64,000 nucleotides of DNA from Rhizomys pruinosus (GCA_009823505.1 VZQC01006876.1:4462342-4526341); one strand, 5' to 3'; counted from the first letter of the stretch, positions 1 through 11,474 are shown. Notes: generated from the letters alone by a model not told the origin. Numbers and translations: made by a program.

Positions 1-497
1 CCCCTTCCTTCTCTCCTCCTTGTTTATGGAGTGTTGACTTGTCTAGGTTTCAGGCTTTCACTTTTGTTTATATATTGGATACTGGAAGTCTCTTCCTTTC
101 CTGTACTGGATGTTCTCTTAATCCTCTGGATACTCTCTCCTCAGTTCCAGTTGTTGGGGGGGGGGTGTTATTCCTGACTTAGCCCGCGCCTTGGTTCCTG
201 CCCTGCAGCGGTGGCGGGCTGCTCCCTGCGCAGGAGGAGCCAATGGCGGCTATGCCTGACCCCAAACCCAGGACCAGCTTGCGACTACAGGGGGGCGGGG
301 CCACCCAGCCGGCAGTCACGCTGCTCTGGTGGGATCTAGGAGTCAGATCTAGGCCCCTCTGCCACCACTCAGCAAATCAATTGTCCTGCACCCGTGGGTC
401 ACTGCCCTAAGTTTTTATCTGCCCTGCAGCGGTGGCGGGCTGCTCCCTGCGCAGGACGAGCCAATGGCGGCTATGCCTGACCCCAAACCCAGGACCC
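1..497 (-). mobile_element. L1-1: 5' UTR with promoter monomers, body off the left edge
   Basis: Positions 1-190 align by eye with 53,430-53,690, the sequence just upstream of ORF1 in another minus-strand L1; both contain the motif gagtgttgacttgtctaggt. Further right, a GC-rich unit of about 77 bp occurs at 200-276 and again at 421-497, a 221-bp period, as expected of tandem promoter monomers in rodent L1 5' UTRs. The ORFs would lie to the left of the window. Similarity stops at about 497, taken as the 5' end. The flank needed to test for a target-site duplication is not available. Confidence 0.8.
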
Positions 498-1497
498 GTC
501 TTAGCCTTCTTAACCTGAGCCAGTTTTCATATGTCAAAGTATCCTTTGACATACCTATAATGCATATATCTGACTGGTTCTGTCTCTCTACAGAACTTTA
601 ATAGTTATATTTTAATAAATATTCATTAAGAATATAAGTCATAGTATTAATATAGCAATGGCATTTTAAAAATAACAGTATCTTATTGAGTTTCTAGTCC
701 TTCAATTCCTTGTCTTGTCATTCAAACATTTTTAATAACTTACTTAGTTACCAAAGTCTAATAATTACTACCAAAATACTAGTGAAACATGAACCAAATT
801 AATTTTTTCCTTGGAATCGTTATTCTACAAAATCATCTACAGTTAAGCACAGTGTGTCTCTGACTAGAATTGAAGGTTACAGCAACTCTTGCAAATAGAT
901 TCAGTCTGGCATTGTTCTTCACTGGATATCTGGAATGCTGTATCCTAGCAACACAAGGAGTAACATAGTGGAAAAAGAAGTTCTTATCAAGACAAGAAAA
1001 AAATCAGGAGGATGGACCTAGCTATCACAGAGTGTTCTGGAAAGGAAAGCATGGTGTGTTAGCATATTGTATACAAGGAAGAATTCTCCATGTTAATTTC
1101 TCAAACCAGAAATAGAAAGTTCTCATATGAGTAAATATTTATCAAATGACCTAGTAACTGTCCTTAAGAATTATTGTTTGCATATGGCAAAATCCCAGCA
1201 GAGAGTCAAGTTTAGCAATAGTGTATAATTCTGGGGAACTTGAAATAAACACGTGGAACCCTAATACCTTAACAAATGAACCAGAGTTCCTAAAAGAAAG
1301 TCAATTTTGAAGAAGATAATTGAGGCTGATACAAGGCAGCTGATCATCAAGTGTCCTGAAAGTAGGTGTAAAGCCCAGTTTGAATAACAAAACTTAGGTG
1401 GAAAATGAGAGACAAATGAAACTCTATGAATGGCTACTTAATGTTGACTTCACCAATAAGTTTCAATAAATTTTTAATGAATATTTCATTTATTTTT
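498..1497. other. unassigned AT-rich host sequence
   Basis: No long open frame, SINE or L1 motif was recognised here. The stretch is AT-rich and looks like old intergenic or intronic DNA. Confidence 0.5.
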
Positions 1498-1568
1498 ATT
1501 ATATATATATATAATATATTATATATTATATATAATTATATATATATATAATTATTATATATATATAT
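1498..1568. repeat. (TA)n-rich low-complexity tract
   Basis: Nearly pure alternating T and A with short interruptions, directly next to the A/T-rich tail of the following minus-strand SINE, from which it may have grown. Confidence 0.85.
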
Positions 1569-1757
1569 GCATTTTCCCTGCATGTATGTAAGTGTACCAT
1601 GTGTGTGATCCCTAGGGAGATGAGACAAGAGTGTTTAATCCTTTGGAACTGGAGTTAAGAACAGGTATTAGCTACCCTGTGGGTGCTGAGAACTGAACCC
1701 AGGTCCTCTAGAAGAGTAGTCAGTGCTCTTAACTTCTGAGCCATCTCTTCAACCCCA
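1569..1757 (-). mobile_element. old B2/B3-type SINE
   Basis: The minus strand reads a tRNA-like head (complement of gagccatctcttcaacccc), a diverged B box near 'gggttcagttctcag' and the 'aactccagttcc' region. Many substitutions mark an old copy. It lacks the internal duplication seen in the young copies. Confidence 0.8.
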
Positions 1758-1781
1758 CCAATAATCTTTAAAAGACATTTC

Positions 1782-2007
1782 TTTTTTTTAAATTTTATTT
1801 ATTTTTTATGTGTATGAATGTACTGTCTGCGTGTAGGTTTGTGCACCCCTGTAGTGCAAAGCCTTGGAGGTCAGAAGAGGGTGTCAATTCCCCTGTAACT
1901 GGAGTTAAAGACAGTTCTCAGCCACCATGTGGGTGCTGGGGATTGAACCCGGGTCCTCTGCAAGAGCAGTCAGTGCTCTTAACCACTAGACCATCTCTCC
2001 AGCCCCT
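1782..2007 (-). mobile_element. B2/B3-type SINE with 13-bp target-site duplication
   Basis: A complete tRNA-derived SINE read on the minus strand: head complementary to ccatctctccagcccc, B box, 'aactccagtt' block and a T-rich tail at 1782-1805. It is flanked by taaaagacatttc (1769-1781) and taaaagatatttc (2008-2020), a 13-bp duplication with one mismatch. It carries a single 'aactccagtt' block, so it belongs to the older form of the family. Confidence 0.92.
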
Positions 2008-2147
2008 TAAAAGATATTTCAACAACATTATTAAATTAACATATTGATAGCAGTAATATCAAGCTTGCTGAAGTATAATTTCCATACTCCTTTAGTTTAA
2101 AAGAAACACGACTAACGTAAATGAGCTAGAAAGATTAAATTATGGTG

Positions 2148-3545
2148 AAATCTTTCTGTTGTTGTTCTTTTAATATGCATCCCTCTCCACAAGAAATATT
2201 TACAACTGGGTTATTGATGCTAGCATCCACAGATGAGGGATACCATTCATCATTTGTTTTTCTGGGACTGTGTTACTTCACTTAATATAATATCTTCTAG
2301 CTCCATCCATTTACCTGCAAAGTTCATGATGTTGTCTTTCTTTACTGCTGCATAGAACTCCATTGTGTACACATTTTCTCTATCCACTCGTCAGTTGAGG
2401 GGCATTTGGGTTGGTTCCAGCTTTGCTATTGTGAACAGAGCTGCAATAAATATAGCTGTGCATGTATTTCTGCAGTAAGATGAGTCCTGTGGATATATAC
2501 CCAGGAGTGGTATGACTGGGTCAAATGGCAAGCTCATTTTGCGTCTTCCAAGGGTTCTCCACACTGCTTTCCATTATGGCTGTACAAGTTTACATTCCCA
2601 CCAGCAATGGATGAGTGTTCCCCTTTCCCCACAACCTCTCCAGCACTTGGTATCATTTGTTTTCTTGATCCTGGGCAGTCTTGTTGGAGTGAGATGATAT
2701 CTTAGAGTGGTCTTAATTTGCATTTCCCTAATTATTAGTGACATTAAACAGTTTTCAAGATGTTTCTCAGCCATCTCTAATTCCTCCTCTGTGAAGTCTC
2801 TATTCAATTCTTTGCTCCATCTTTTGAGTGATTCATTTGTTTTCTTCTTTGTTTTTTGAGTAGTTTGTATACTCTGGAAATTAATGCTTTGTCAAATGTA
2901 TCTGCAGTGAAAGTTTCCTCTCACTCTGTGGGTTTTCTTTTCACTTCCTTTATTGTTTCTTTTGATGTACAGAAGCTTTTGAGTTTAATGAGGTACTATT
3001 TGTCAATTGTCGATCTTATTTCTTGTGCAGCTGCTCTCCGATTTAGGAAGTCTTTTCCTATGCCTATGTCTTGTAGTCTGCTGCCAAGTTTTTCTTCTAT
3101 CACCTCCAGAGTTTTGGGTTTCACGTTGAGGTCTTTCAACCATATGGAATTGACTTTTGTACAGGGTGAGAGGTAGGGGTTTAATTTCATTATTCTATAG
3201 GTTGTGATCCAGTTTTGCCAACACCACTTGCTGAAGATGCTGTCTATCCTCCATTGTGTCTTCTTGCCCCCCCTGTCAAATATGAGGTGGCTGAAATTTT
3301 ATGTGCTCAGGTTTGGATCTTCAGTTTTGTTCCGTTGGTCAACTGGTCTGTTTTTGTGCCAGTATCAAGCTGTTTTTGTGACTATAGCCCTGTAGTATAG
3401 TTTGAAGTCTGATATAGAGATCCCCCCTCTATTGCTCTTTTCGCTCAGGGTTGCTTTTGTTTTTGGGGTATTTTGTTTTTCCAAATAAAATTAAGGATTT
3501 TTTTTCCAAGCCAGTGAAGAAACTCTTGGGGATTTTGATTGGTAT
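2148..3545 (-). mobile_element. L1-2: ORF2 C-terminal fragment
   Basis: The minus-strand translation gives the C-terminal part of L1 ORF2 in several frames, including the Cys/His motif [18 protein letters not shown] near 2640-2590 and KWDLIKL-type sequence near 2985. The usual ORF2 stop (GGATGC-TAG) lies at 2220-2222. The right end stops abruptly at about 3545 inside the region that reads IPIKIP-type residues in better copies. Neither a canonical G-rich 3' end nor a poly(A) tail is present, so both ends are truncated and no duplication was found. Confidence 0.9.
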
Positions 3546-3744
3546 TCATGAAGGTAAAATGTTTTACATATTACTTATTAATGTGTAGTTTTCTTAATTC
3601 TCAGAGATGTAGATTTCATATTTATAAATCTAAAGGAAGCCTTATTTCTAGTGAGAAATATAATTAAAATAGAGTATTAATATGAATTCAATTGGAATAG
3701 ATAATTTCAGGGAAATCATATTGATTAAAAAGTTTGATGATGTT

Positions 3745-3894
3745 GGGCCAGGTGTGGTGGCGCATGCCTTTAATCCTAGCACTTGGGAGGCAGAGGCAGG
3801 CAGATCTTTGTGAGTTCAAGGCCAGCCTGGTCTACAGAGTGAGTTCCATGACAGCTGGGGGCTACAGGGAGACCCTGTCTTGAAAAGGACCAAA
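3745..3894 (+). mobile_element. B1 SINE
   Basis: Typical B1 (7SL-derived) start gggccaggtgtggtggcgca, internal 'gaggcagaggcaggcagatc', and end 'gaccctgtctt'. A short duplication (tttgatgat, 3733-3741, and again near 3900) flanks it. Confidence 0.93.
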
Positions 3895-3947
3895 AATTTT
3901 TTGATGATTACAGTTACATGTGTTGGGGTAAGGAGGAAATGAACTTT

Positions 3948-4173
3948 TTATTTTAGTTTTTTAAATTTTTTTATGTGTATGAATGTACTATCTGCATATA
4001 GGTTGGTGCACCTGTGTTGTGCAATGCCATGGAGGTCAGAAGAGGGTGTCAGATTCCCCTGGAACTGGACTTAAAGACAGTTCTTAGCCACCATGTGGGT
4101 GCTGGGAATTGAACCCGGGTCCTCTGTAAGAGCAGTCACAGCTCTTAACTGCTAAGCCATCTCTCCAGCCCCA
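3948..4173 (-). mobile_element. B2/B3-type SINE with 12-bp target-site duplication
   Basis: A complete copy on the minus strand with a T-rich tail at its left end. Flanks gaaatgaacttt (3936-3947) and gaaatgagcttt (4174-4185) form a 12-bp duplication with one mismatch. It has a single 'aactccagtt' block (older form). Confidence 0.92.
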
Positions 4174-4258
4174 GAAATGAGCTTTCTTAAAAAAAGCCAA
4201 ATAAGTAAGAGTTTACTCATTGAACACAAAAGTCTTTAGATACAAAGTGGAGATTTTT

Positions 4259-4454
4259 TTTTTAATTTTTTTATTTTTATTAATTTTTATTTATTTCTGT
4301 ATGTGTACAAATGTACTGTCTGCATGCAGGTCTGTGCACCCGTGTCGTGCAATGCCGCGGAGGTCAGAAGTGGGTGTCGGATTCCCCTGGAGCTGGAGTT
4401 CTCCTGGAATTGGAGTTTCAGACGGTTCTCAGCCGCCATGTGGGTGCTGGGGAT
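4259..4454 (-). mobile_element. 5'-truncated young B2/B3-type SINE
   Basis: The tail and central part of the young, CpG-rich SINE subfamily, including the internal duplication (two 'aactcca.ttccagg' blocks). The copy stops at 'gatccccagcacccacatgg' and lacks the tRNA-like head with the A box. It is nevertheless flanked by a perfect 16-bp duplication, caaagtggagattttt, at 4243-4258 and 4455-4470, so the truncation happened at insertion and not later. Confidence 0.93.
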
Positions 4455-4470
4455 CAAAGTGGAGATTTTT

Positions 4471-5219
4471 GAAGTTAATATGTTTGCATTAGTGTATCCT
4501 AGAAAAGCAGAAGAAAACTGCTAGCTTGATCTTGGTTGTTTCATCCCAGTAAACACAAGTATCCTCACTGAGTCTCCTAGGTAGACTAAGGAAAGTATGA
4601 TGAGAAGACAGTGCGTACCTAAGTAGTTAATCCCTTTAAGCAAAAAAATGTCTATGACAGCATTAATTATCAAAAGATATATACAATGTTGACATAGGCA
4701 GTTGTTAATAAAGGCTGTATTTTACAGAATAGAAAATATTTATAAAAATTTTTGAGCCTTAAAAGAAATGTGGAAAACAGAGTATCCTCCCTGGACTGCC
4801 ATCTGTCTGTCTGATTTCTGTCTATCCGGACTCAGGATCTGCTGTGTTCTCAGAAAAAAACACACACTCTGAGCCACATTTGATAAGTCAGGTTCAAAAT
4901 AAAGGGAACAAAACAGGTGGCTGAGCAGTGGAGGAACAGCTGTATTGTCGCATTCCATTCAAAGTCACCATGTCGCCATGGCGTACAGACCAATAGTGCT
5001 TCCTAGGAGACCGTCTTATTTTATGCATTGAACTCAGCAATGGTGCTTTATGTCCTCTTGTTCAAAAACTAATAATCATGTAACTGACATCCTCAAACCT
5101 TGAAAAACTACTGCTCTTTCAAAGAAATTTGTAATGATATGAGAGACTGTAGGCCCTTTTATAGGAGCATTTATGTCATATTATTAAGATTTGGAAACAC
5201 AATGTTATTCTGTTTTCTT
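4471..5219. other. unassigned host sequence
   Basis: No repeat or gene recognised. Open frames here are short and have no recognisable domain. Confidence 0.45.
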
Positions 5220-6740
5220 GGCAGTACTTTTATTCATTCCTTCATGCATTTATTCAAAACTTTGTATTGACTATGTATAACAAGATACCCATTCAGGTGC
5301 CAAGGAAATGGTGAAAAACACAGTACAAGCAAATAAAACTCTTTAATAATGGTGTTTACATTCTATAATAGGAAGATAAGAAATACAAAATACCAATCAT
5401 CTTAAGCCAGAAGAGTGTGGAAGCTTTAGAAAATACTAAGATGCCAAGGATTGTTTAGGGATTGTGAAGCCTTGGGGTATGGCTCCAGCTTTACGTATAG
5501 ATACCAGGAAAAGCTTGGCTGAGAATAAAAGACATACAGGTATCTGGAGGAAGAACACATCTTCTGAAATGAATGCTTCTGCTGTGTTTGACAGACAACA
5601 AGTCAGCTATTGTGATTGGAATGAAGTTTATGGAATGAAGAAAATTAAAAAAAAAAAACAGGAGGAGGTTACATAAGAGAAAAAGGAAGAACATGACTGT
5701 TTTTTGAGTATTTTTAATCAAAGTTTTGTGTATTTCATATAACATTTCTTTTTTTAAATCAAATTTAGATCTAAATTCTCTTCCTTGCCCCCTCCCCATC
5801 AGAGCTTGTGCATTCTGCCATACATGTCTTTCATCTTTTTCTCAGTCTTTAAAAAATTTTTTTGATGCTGAAGTTTACCTTTTGGGGCTTAAGTTTACTG
5901 TTTCAGTCAGATCTCTGACCCAGTCTTATTTGCTGTTGTTGTTCCTTCTCATTTATACCATCCCAAGATATGCCTATATGGACGCTATTGATATACCCAA
6001 ATTATGACCTCTGAAAATAAACTCTAGGTTAATTCCAAAACATGTATCAGGTTTTGCATTTGGATAAATGGTCATTAATTGAAATGACCATTTTTATACT
6101 GGTTGTGTGAATGAGTGACAGGGAGAATAGTGCAAATGGGAGACTAATTAAGATGATGGCAATGATCCAGGTGAAGAGGATGATGCAAGCAATAGAGGCG
6201 GTGAGTTATTGGGTAAAGGATAGGTTTGTGACACCAGTGGCATTTTCTGACATTAGATGTGGGATGCAGAAAAGTTTTGCTATAACCAGATGGAATAATG
6301 GAGCTGTCATGAACTAAAATGAAAGGAGCAGTTCAGAAAGCAGGGCACCAAAATTTTTATTTGGGGAAACGTGAAGATAAAAATCTCTTTTAATTAAACA
6401 AATGGGAATACAAAGTATTAATTTTGATTTGTACATTTGGAGTTCAAGGTTGTGGTCCTGGGTAATTATACAAATTGAGAGCCATCAATATTTGGATGAT
6501 AGTTTAAATAAAGTTGTGTGTTTGGGTAAAGTGAAGTGGTATCTTATCATTGAGAATTAAATTGGCAATGCAAAGGAAACTACCAAGAAGTATTCAAAGA
6601 CGTAAAGATAAATATGAAGCCAAGTGAAGACAAATTTTCCAGAAAGAAGGCAGGATCCAGTTGTTAAGTGTTGCCAAGAGCTTATATAGAGTGGCAATAG
6701 AGAATGTCCTGTTCAACTTGGCCACACATAGTAGGAACTT
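5220..6740 (+). repeat. ancient mammalian-wide interspersed repeat, interrupted
   Basis: 5220-5395 resembles the very common mammalian repeat that reads 'catttattcaaaac...ttgactatgtat...ttacattctata'. 6090-6740 resembles the later part of the same family ('gatgatggcaatgatccaggtgaagaggatgatg', 'aagccaagtgaag'). The family is highly diverged. I recognise it from memory as a widespread L2-era repeat but cannot fix the subclass. A rodent L1 3' UTR piece (5706-6045) lies inside it. Related pieces in the same orientation are at 45,392-45,515 and 63,451-64,000. Confidence 0.45.
5706..6045 (-). mobile_element. L1 3' UTR fragment
   Basis: The minus strand matches the L1 3' UTR seen at 38,906-39,060 and 60,790-61,100: blocks for 'gacccagtc', 'aatatgcctata' and 'aataaact'. 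It also has the pyrimidine-rich complement of the G-rich 3' terminus (ccttgccccctccccatcag) and a terminal block related to other L1 ends here. ORF2 sequence is absent, so this is a strongly 5'-truncated insertion. Confidence 0.8.
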
Positions 6741-7369
6741 CTACTTAGCAATAATTTTCTTGAAAACCAGATGACAAGCTTAAATAGCCTGTTGCATCAT
6801 TACCAGGCTGCCATTGTGTGTTGCAGGTGGCTGTTTTAAGAATGTTTAAAATTTTTTTCTAGTTGTAGATGAAAATGTTTATTTCATTTAAATGCCTTAT
6901 TAAAAACTGTCTATTTTGATACAGTTTTGTGATTTTTATGAAAGAAACATTCCTGTGGACAACTAGGAAAAAAAATCTAGATATTCCTAAAGCCTGCAAT
7001 TCTTTGCTGGTTTCTGTCTGATTGAGTTTGCATGGGTCTTATGCATGCTGTCAGCCTTGCTGTGAGTTCTTATGAGTAGGGGACGTATAGTAAGATCCCT
7101 GGATTTATAATCTTTCCATCCCTCTCTCCACAGTGTGTCTTCTTTCTGTGCTTTAAAGATCTTCTCTTTGTCACTGGAGTTTAGCAGTTTGATTACAACA
7201 TAACTTGTGGAGAATCTTTTAATGTTTTGCCTGCTTTTCTTATCAAATTCAAAAATATTTTGTTGCTATCGCTCTATGTATTTTTCTGACTTTTTCCTTT
7301 TGAGACTAAAATATATTAGAACATTTGGTTTGATTCCTTATGTCACGGATGCTTTGCTCTTTTGGGGAA

Positions 7370-7370
<1 letters not shown>
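6741..7370. other. mostly unassigned; weak L1 3'-UTR similarity at 7000-7180
   Basis: Positions 7000-7180 share phrases (gagtttgcatgggtcttatg, 'catgctgtcag') with 9420-9560 and 46,560-46,700, which belong to an old rodent L1 3' UTR. The rest is AT-rich and unrecognised. Confidence 0.4.
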
Positions 7371-7424
<54 letters not shown>

Positions 7425-7450
7425 CCTGTCTGCGTGTGTGCGTGTGTGAA
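7371..7450. repeat. (CT)n microsatellite followed by a short GTGTG tract
   Basis: An almost uninterrupted CT dinucleotide run to about 7417, then imperfect CT and a short (TG)n. Open frames of SLSLSL or ERERER across it are artefacts of the repeat. Confidence 0.97.
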
Positions 7451-7869
7451 TGCTTGTGTGCTATATTTTTTCCATCCTTATTGCTGTGCATTTCAATTAC
7501 TTTTCTTCTGTCGTATATAATCTGTTACTAATCTTCAATGATAGTTTCAGGACTTTTTCCCATATTTTAACTGCTGCTTATATTTTAAAATATTTTCTCT
7601 TCCTTACTTTGTTAATGTTTTTGTAAATCCTTGAATATATTTAAAACATCTATTTCATGTCTATTGTCTTCATGTGGTCAGTCACATCTGAGTCTGATTG
7701 TATTAATGTATTATGAAGCATCTTTATTAATAATTATGAAGCATCTTTCTGTTTGATTGACTACTCCCCCCTCCTCTTCTTTCTCCTCTTCCTCATCTTT
7801 TACTCAGTATTGTATACCATGTATGTCAGGTTGTATGTGCCTGTATTTCGTTGTCTTCTTTTCTTTTGA
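7451..7869. other. unassigned AT-rich host sequence
   Basis: Contains a short local duplication ('tattatgaagcatcttt' near 7708 and 7734). No gene or known repeat recognised. Confidence 0.45.
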
Positions 7870-8106
7870 TTTATAGTTCATTTTTAAATTTTTTATTGAA
7901 TTTCTGTGTATTTCATACAGAGCATCTCAGTCTTAAACACTGTTAACCCCCTTCCCTATTAGCATCCTTCCATAGCCCTCCACTGAAATTCATACACTGT
8001 CATTTGTGCCAAGGTCCATTGTGTGGAGTTAGCATGCCTAGAAGTTCCTCGGTGCACATTCATCCACCAAGATCTAGTCAGCCCATCTAGAGTCCTTTTC
8101 TTTAAG
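7870..8106 (-). mobile_element. old rodent L1 3' end
   Basis: The minus strand ends in an L1-like 3' terminus (gaaatacacagaaattcaat followed by A-rich sequence). The whole stretch aligns by eye with 46,245-46,480. The continuation of the same 3' UTR resumes at 9343 after a 1.2-kb interruption. Confidence 0.65.
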
Positions 8107-8107
8107 A

Positions 8108-8196
8108 TCAGTTCTTAGCCACCATGTGGGTGCTGGGAATCGAACCCAGGTCCTCTGCAAGAGCAGTTGGTGCCCTTAACCACTGAGCCATCTCTC
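8108..8196 (-). mobile_element. SINE head fragment (B2/B3 type)
   Basis: Only the tRNA-like half is present: complement of 'gagatggctcagtggttaag' through the B box to 'gtggctaagaac'. It abuts a B1-like piece in the opposite orientation with no A-rich tail between them. Confidence 0.8.
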
Positions 8197-8320
8197 AGCA
8201 TTTAGGAGGCCGAGGCAGGAAGATGGTTGAGTTATGGGGTCAAGCTGACCTGCATAGTGAGTTTGAGGCAAGCCCAGACAACTTAGCAAGACCATTTCTC
8301 AAAAAACAAAGCCAAGAATG
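8197..8320 (+). mobile_element. diverged B1-like fragment
   Basis: Reads 'agcatttaggaggccgaggc', then a diverged middle and 'agcaagaccatttctcaaaa', the 7SL-derived pattern of old B1/B4-type elements, without the first ~25 bases. Confidence 0.6.
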
Positions 8321-8811
8321 GAAAAGTGTAAGGATATTTTAGCAAGCAATCAGGGAGGATGGTACCTTGTAAAAAGAACAAAACAAAGCAAAACTTCACC
8401 TTCTCTAGGAAATTTTGAGATCATTCTGTTTCCTGCCCCCATACACTCTACTTTGCTGAAGTTCATCACCAGTGCAAATGTCAGTGACTAGATAGCTGTA
8501 GGAGTGTCCTGACAGTTACCTGCTAAACTGGAGCTTACATCCCTCCATCAGGAACATTCAGCAGTCATTCCCTGATTTGGTCGGCTTGTCCCTGTATGCT
8601 GACTGCTCAAGTACTTGCCTCTGGAACAGGTACCTCCACTAATGTCTGGAACCACCAGCATCCCTGAGTATACTGGTGGCACCTCTCTGCCAAGTTAGGT
8701 ACACGTTTCCATAAAGACATGTCTACATGGCTACGTTTTATAGTATAATTGGGAATAAGCCTGGGCATTGAAGAGATGGAGGAAGCTGACAGTGGCCTAA
8801 TCATTGTATAA
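8321..8811. other. unassigned host sequence
   Basis: Moderate GC content with no recognised repeat. A minus-strand frame at 8607-8804 has no recognisable domain and is not supported as a gene. Confidence 0.4.
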
Positions 8812-8935
8812 GCTGGGTGCGGTGACAGACCCCTGCAATCCCAGCACTAGGAGAGGCTGGGGGAGGAGGGTGAAGAATCCAAGGCCAGCCTGGATTACAT
8901 AATGGTCTTGACTTTGTCAAAACGACAAAACAGAA
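8812..8935 (+). mobile_element. old B1-like SINE
   Basis: Starts 'gctgggtgcggtgacagacc', then 'caatcccagcactaggagag' and 'aaggccagcctggattacat'. This is the B1/proto-B1 pattern with many substitutions. Confidence 0.7.
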
Positions 8936-9342
8936 TCCTTTGATCCATGCAGCCGCCTGCTCAAGAAACCACCCCTTATCTATAATAAACAAGCCAAGGA
9001 GCAAATCTGATATGTGGATCACATTTTTTGTAGGAGGCCAGGTTGTAACTCTAGTAACAACCTTGGAAGCTGAGCAACAGTTTTCTTAAAATTAACTTTA
9101 AAAGTTACTGGAGTAATGGGTTTCATTATGACATCTGAGTACATATTTCGTTCTTGCTGCTCTTTCTCCGGGCTCCCCTCCTCTGGGCCTCTGATTACTC
9201 CCATTGGCTCCCTTCCTCCCGCCAAGAGCTCCTCTTCTGTTTCAATGTCACATGATTCTATTACCTCTGCATCCCAGATCCTTTTCACCTTTCATGGTCC
9301 CCCCCACATTAAAATTTATATTCTGCACATGAAAACATAAAA
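8936..9342. other. unassigned sequence
   Basis: The segment around 9066-9340 (ttactggagtaatgggtttc) may be an old L1 3' end on the minus strand, but I cannot support it firmly. A minus-strand 89-residue frame at 9019-9288 has no recognisable domain. Confidence 0.35.
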
Positions 9343-10480
9343 GGTCAGCTCTTCCTCACCCAGCAGTAATCAGCTGCGAATAGTTCTAGGATTGGGGTAT
9401 GCTTCCCAATCCCACAATTCTATGCTGGGTTTTGTTTGTTTGAGTTTGCACGGGTCTTGTGCATGCTGATACCACTGTTGTAGGTTACTTTGGACAGGAT
9501 CCCTAGAACGTACAGGACTCTATTTCCACATGGTCATGCACCTCTTCCCTGTATCTTATGGTCTTTCTGCCCCCTCTTACAATGGTCCCTGAGCCCTGGG
9601 TCAGTGAAGCTTGATATAGGAATCCTGTCCAAACATCCGTCCTTGTAGATTCCTAATCTCCACACTTCGGCTATTTGTGCCCTTTTCTGTTCCTGCATGA
9701 GGAGCTTCATTAATGAGAGTTGAGAAATTAATTAGTGTCTTCTTGATCTCTTGTTCTATGTTGCATGAGCCTTAGGTGTGGAGGTTGCATGTAGATGTCG
9801 GGCTTAGGCTTGGACAATTTACAATGTCTGTGTGTGACCATTTGTGATACACTGTTAATAGTATCCATATGGTGCAAAAGAAATTTCTTTGATGAGTGGT
9901 GACTGGGATACTTGTCTGCAAATATAAGGATACATATTTTCCACTTAGCAGGAAATTACATTAGTCTAGGGATGTTACAGTCTTAAGGATTTTTCTAAGC
10001 TCTATGATCTCTCCATCCTTGTGTATTTGGCCATGTTTACAGTGCTACACCTGAGTTTCTTCCTATTGAGCAGGGTTTCAGTCCAAGTGGGTGGCTGTTG
10101 ATTATACCCATGATAAAAGTACACAGATGTCCCTTGTCGTGCTGGTCATTGATATGGTTATTAGGCATTGAAGCTGGGGTTGGATCATCAACTGATGCTC
10201 CCCCTTAGCAAGTTGCACATTGCTCTGACAGCTAGCCATCAGGAGAAATGTCTTCCAGGTCAGTTCCTGCTCCAAATATGGTCTCTAAAGTGAGTCCTGT
10301 CTTTAGCAATAGGTCTTACCTTCAGGTCCTGGGAGGCAATCAAGGAATGTGGCAATAGCCTATGTAATTTTGGGAGTCTCTTGGAGTACCCTGACCAACA
10401 ACTCAAAGGAAGGTTTCTCCAGTCTGGCATTCTTTCTTGTTATGTAGCCTTCAGCTATATACATGGACTCATATAGAGAT
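9343..10480 (-). mobile_element. old rodent L1 3' UTR, continuation of 7870-8106
   Basis: Aligns by eye over its length with 46,480-47,590 (shared phrases 'gcatgagccttaggtgt', 'gggatgt.acag', 'gcaatagcct.t.taattttggga'). The two copies lie in the same orientation and appear to be independent insertions of one old rodent L1 subfamily. No coding part is seen. Confidence 0.6.
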
Positions 10481-11239
10481 TTTGTAGGTGTAATTTGTTA
10501 TTAGGTTTTAGTGTAATATGTTGTCTTATTTTAGAGTAGAAGTTTATTTTTTTAAACTCATTAAGTCTCACATATTAGCTGGGTTTTTGCAGCTTATTTT
10601 TTTCAAGTTTCCTTAGAATGGGTCTAGAGTAACCTTTACCATGAGGCTAGCAAACTACATTTAAAAATTGTGTCTGGTGCTGAATACTTTCTGGCTTACA
10701 CTTTCATTCAGTGACACATCTATTTCAATTGGTCTGAACTCCAACATGTCCTGACCATGGGTGTGTTTGAGAAATTTCCTCTTACATTTGTCAGAGTTTT
10801 TTGGGTTTCATCCTACACATGCACCATTTAGAACACAGCCACAGGCACACACATTCATGAAGGTTTTTTTTCCCCCTCTGTGGAGTTCTCACATTTCAAA
10901 GCACTATTGTGCTTTGAAGTCTAGCTGCTTCTGACACTCCATATTGTGATCAGTCTCTTCAGTTCTGCCATTCTGTCACACTGTACCTTGGTCCTTCCTT
11001 CTTGTACTTCCTTCTTGAACCTGATTGTGAAGAACCTGTTGCTGTAATCATAGCATTGATTTTCTTTGCTTTTTATCCCTGGGACTATAGCTTGGCTCTG
11101 CCTATTTATTGTTCTATATTTGAGTACAGTCATTTTATAGATTTTGTTTAGTCTTCTAATAGTTATTAGTAAGAAAGCAAAGGAAGTAACCCTATATGAA
11201 CAGAATGGAAGATTCCAATAGTCTCTTAAAAAACACAAA
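10481..11239. other. unassigned host sequence
   Basis: No recognised repeat. A 105-residue minus-strand frame (10,921-11,238) has low-complexity composition and no recognisable domain. Confidence 0.4.
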
Positions 11240-11474
11240 TGGAGAGATAGCCTAGCAGTTGGGAGCCCTGACTGCTCTTGCAGAGGACCCAGGTTTGATC
11301 CCCAGCACCCACATGGCGGCTAAGAACCGTCTGTAACTCCAATTCCAGGAGAACTCCAGTTCCAGAGGAATCCGAGACCCTATTTTGACCTCTGAGGCAT
11401 TGCACGACATGGGTGCACAAACCTGCATGCAGACAGTGCATTCATACACATACAAAAATAAATTTAAAAAACCC
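11240..11474 (+). mobile_element. young B2/B3-type SINE, duplication subfamily
   Basis: Starts 'tggagagatagcctagcag' (a few head bases missing), has a B box 'ggtttgatcccc', the internal double 'aactcca.ttccagg' block at about 11,335-11,372, and an A-rich tail. Short flanking similarity (caaatgg) supports an insertion, but the duplication is weak. Confidence 0.9.

Noticed and set aside
7207..7531. Frames with long SLSLSL or ERERER runs
   Set aside because: They are translations of the (CT)n microsatellite.
9019..9288. 89-residue minus-strand frame as a small gene
   Set aside because: No recognisable domain, no supporting context, and it lies within probable old repeat sequence.
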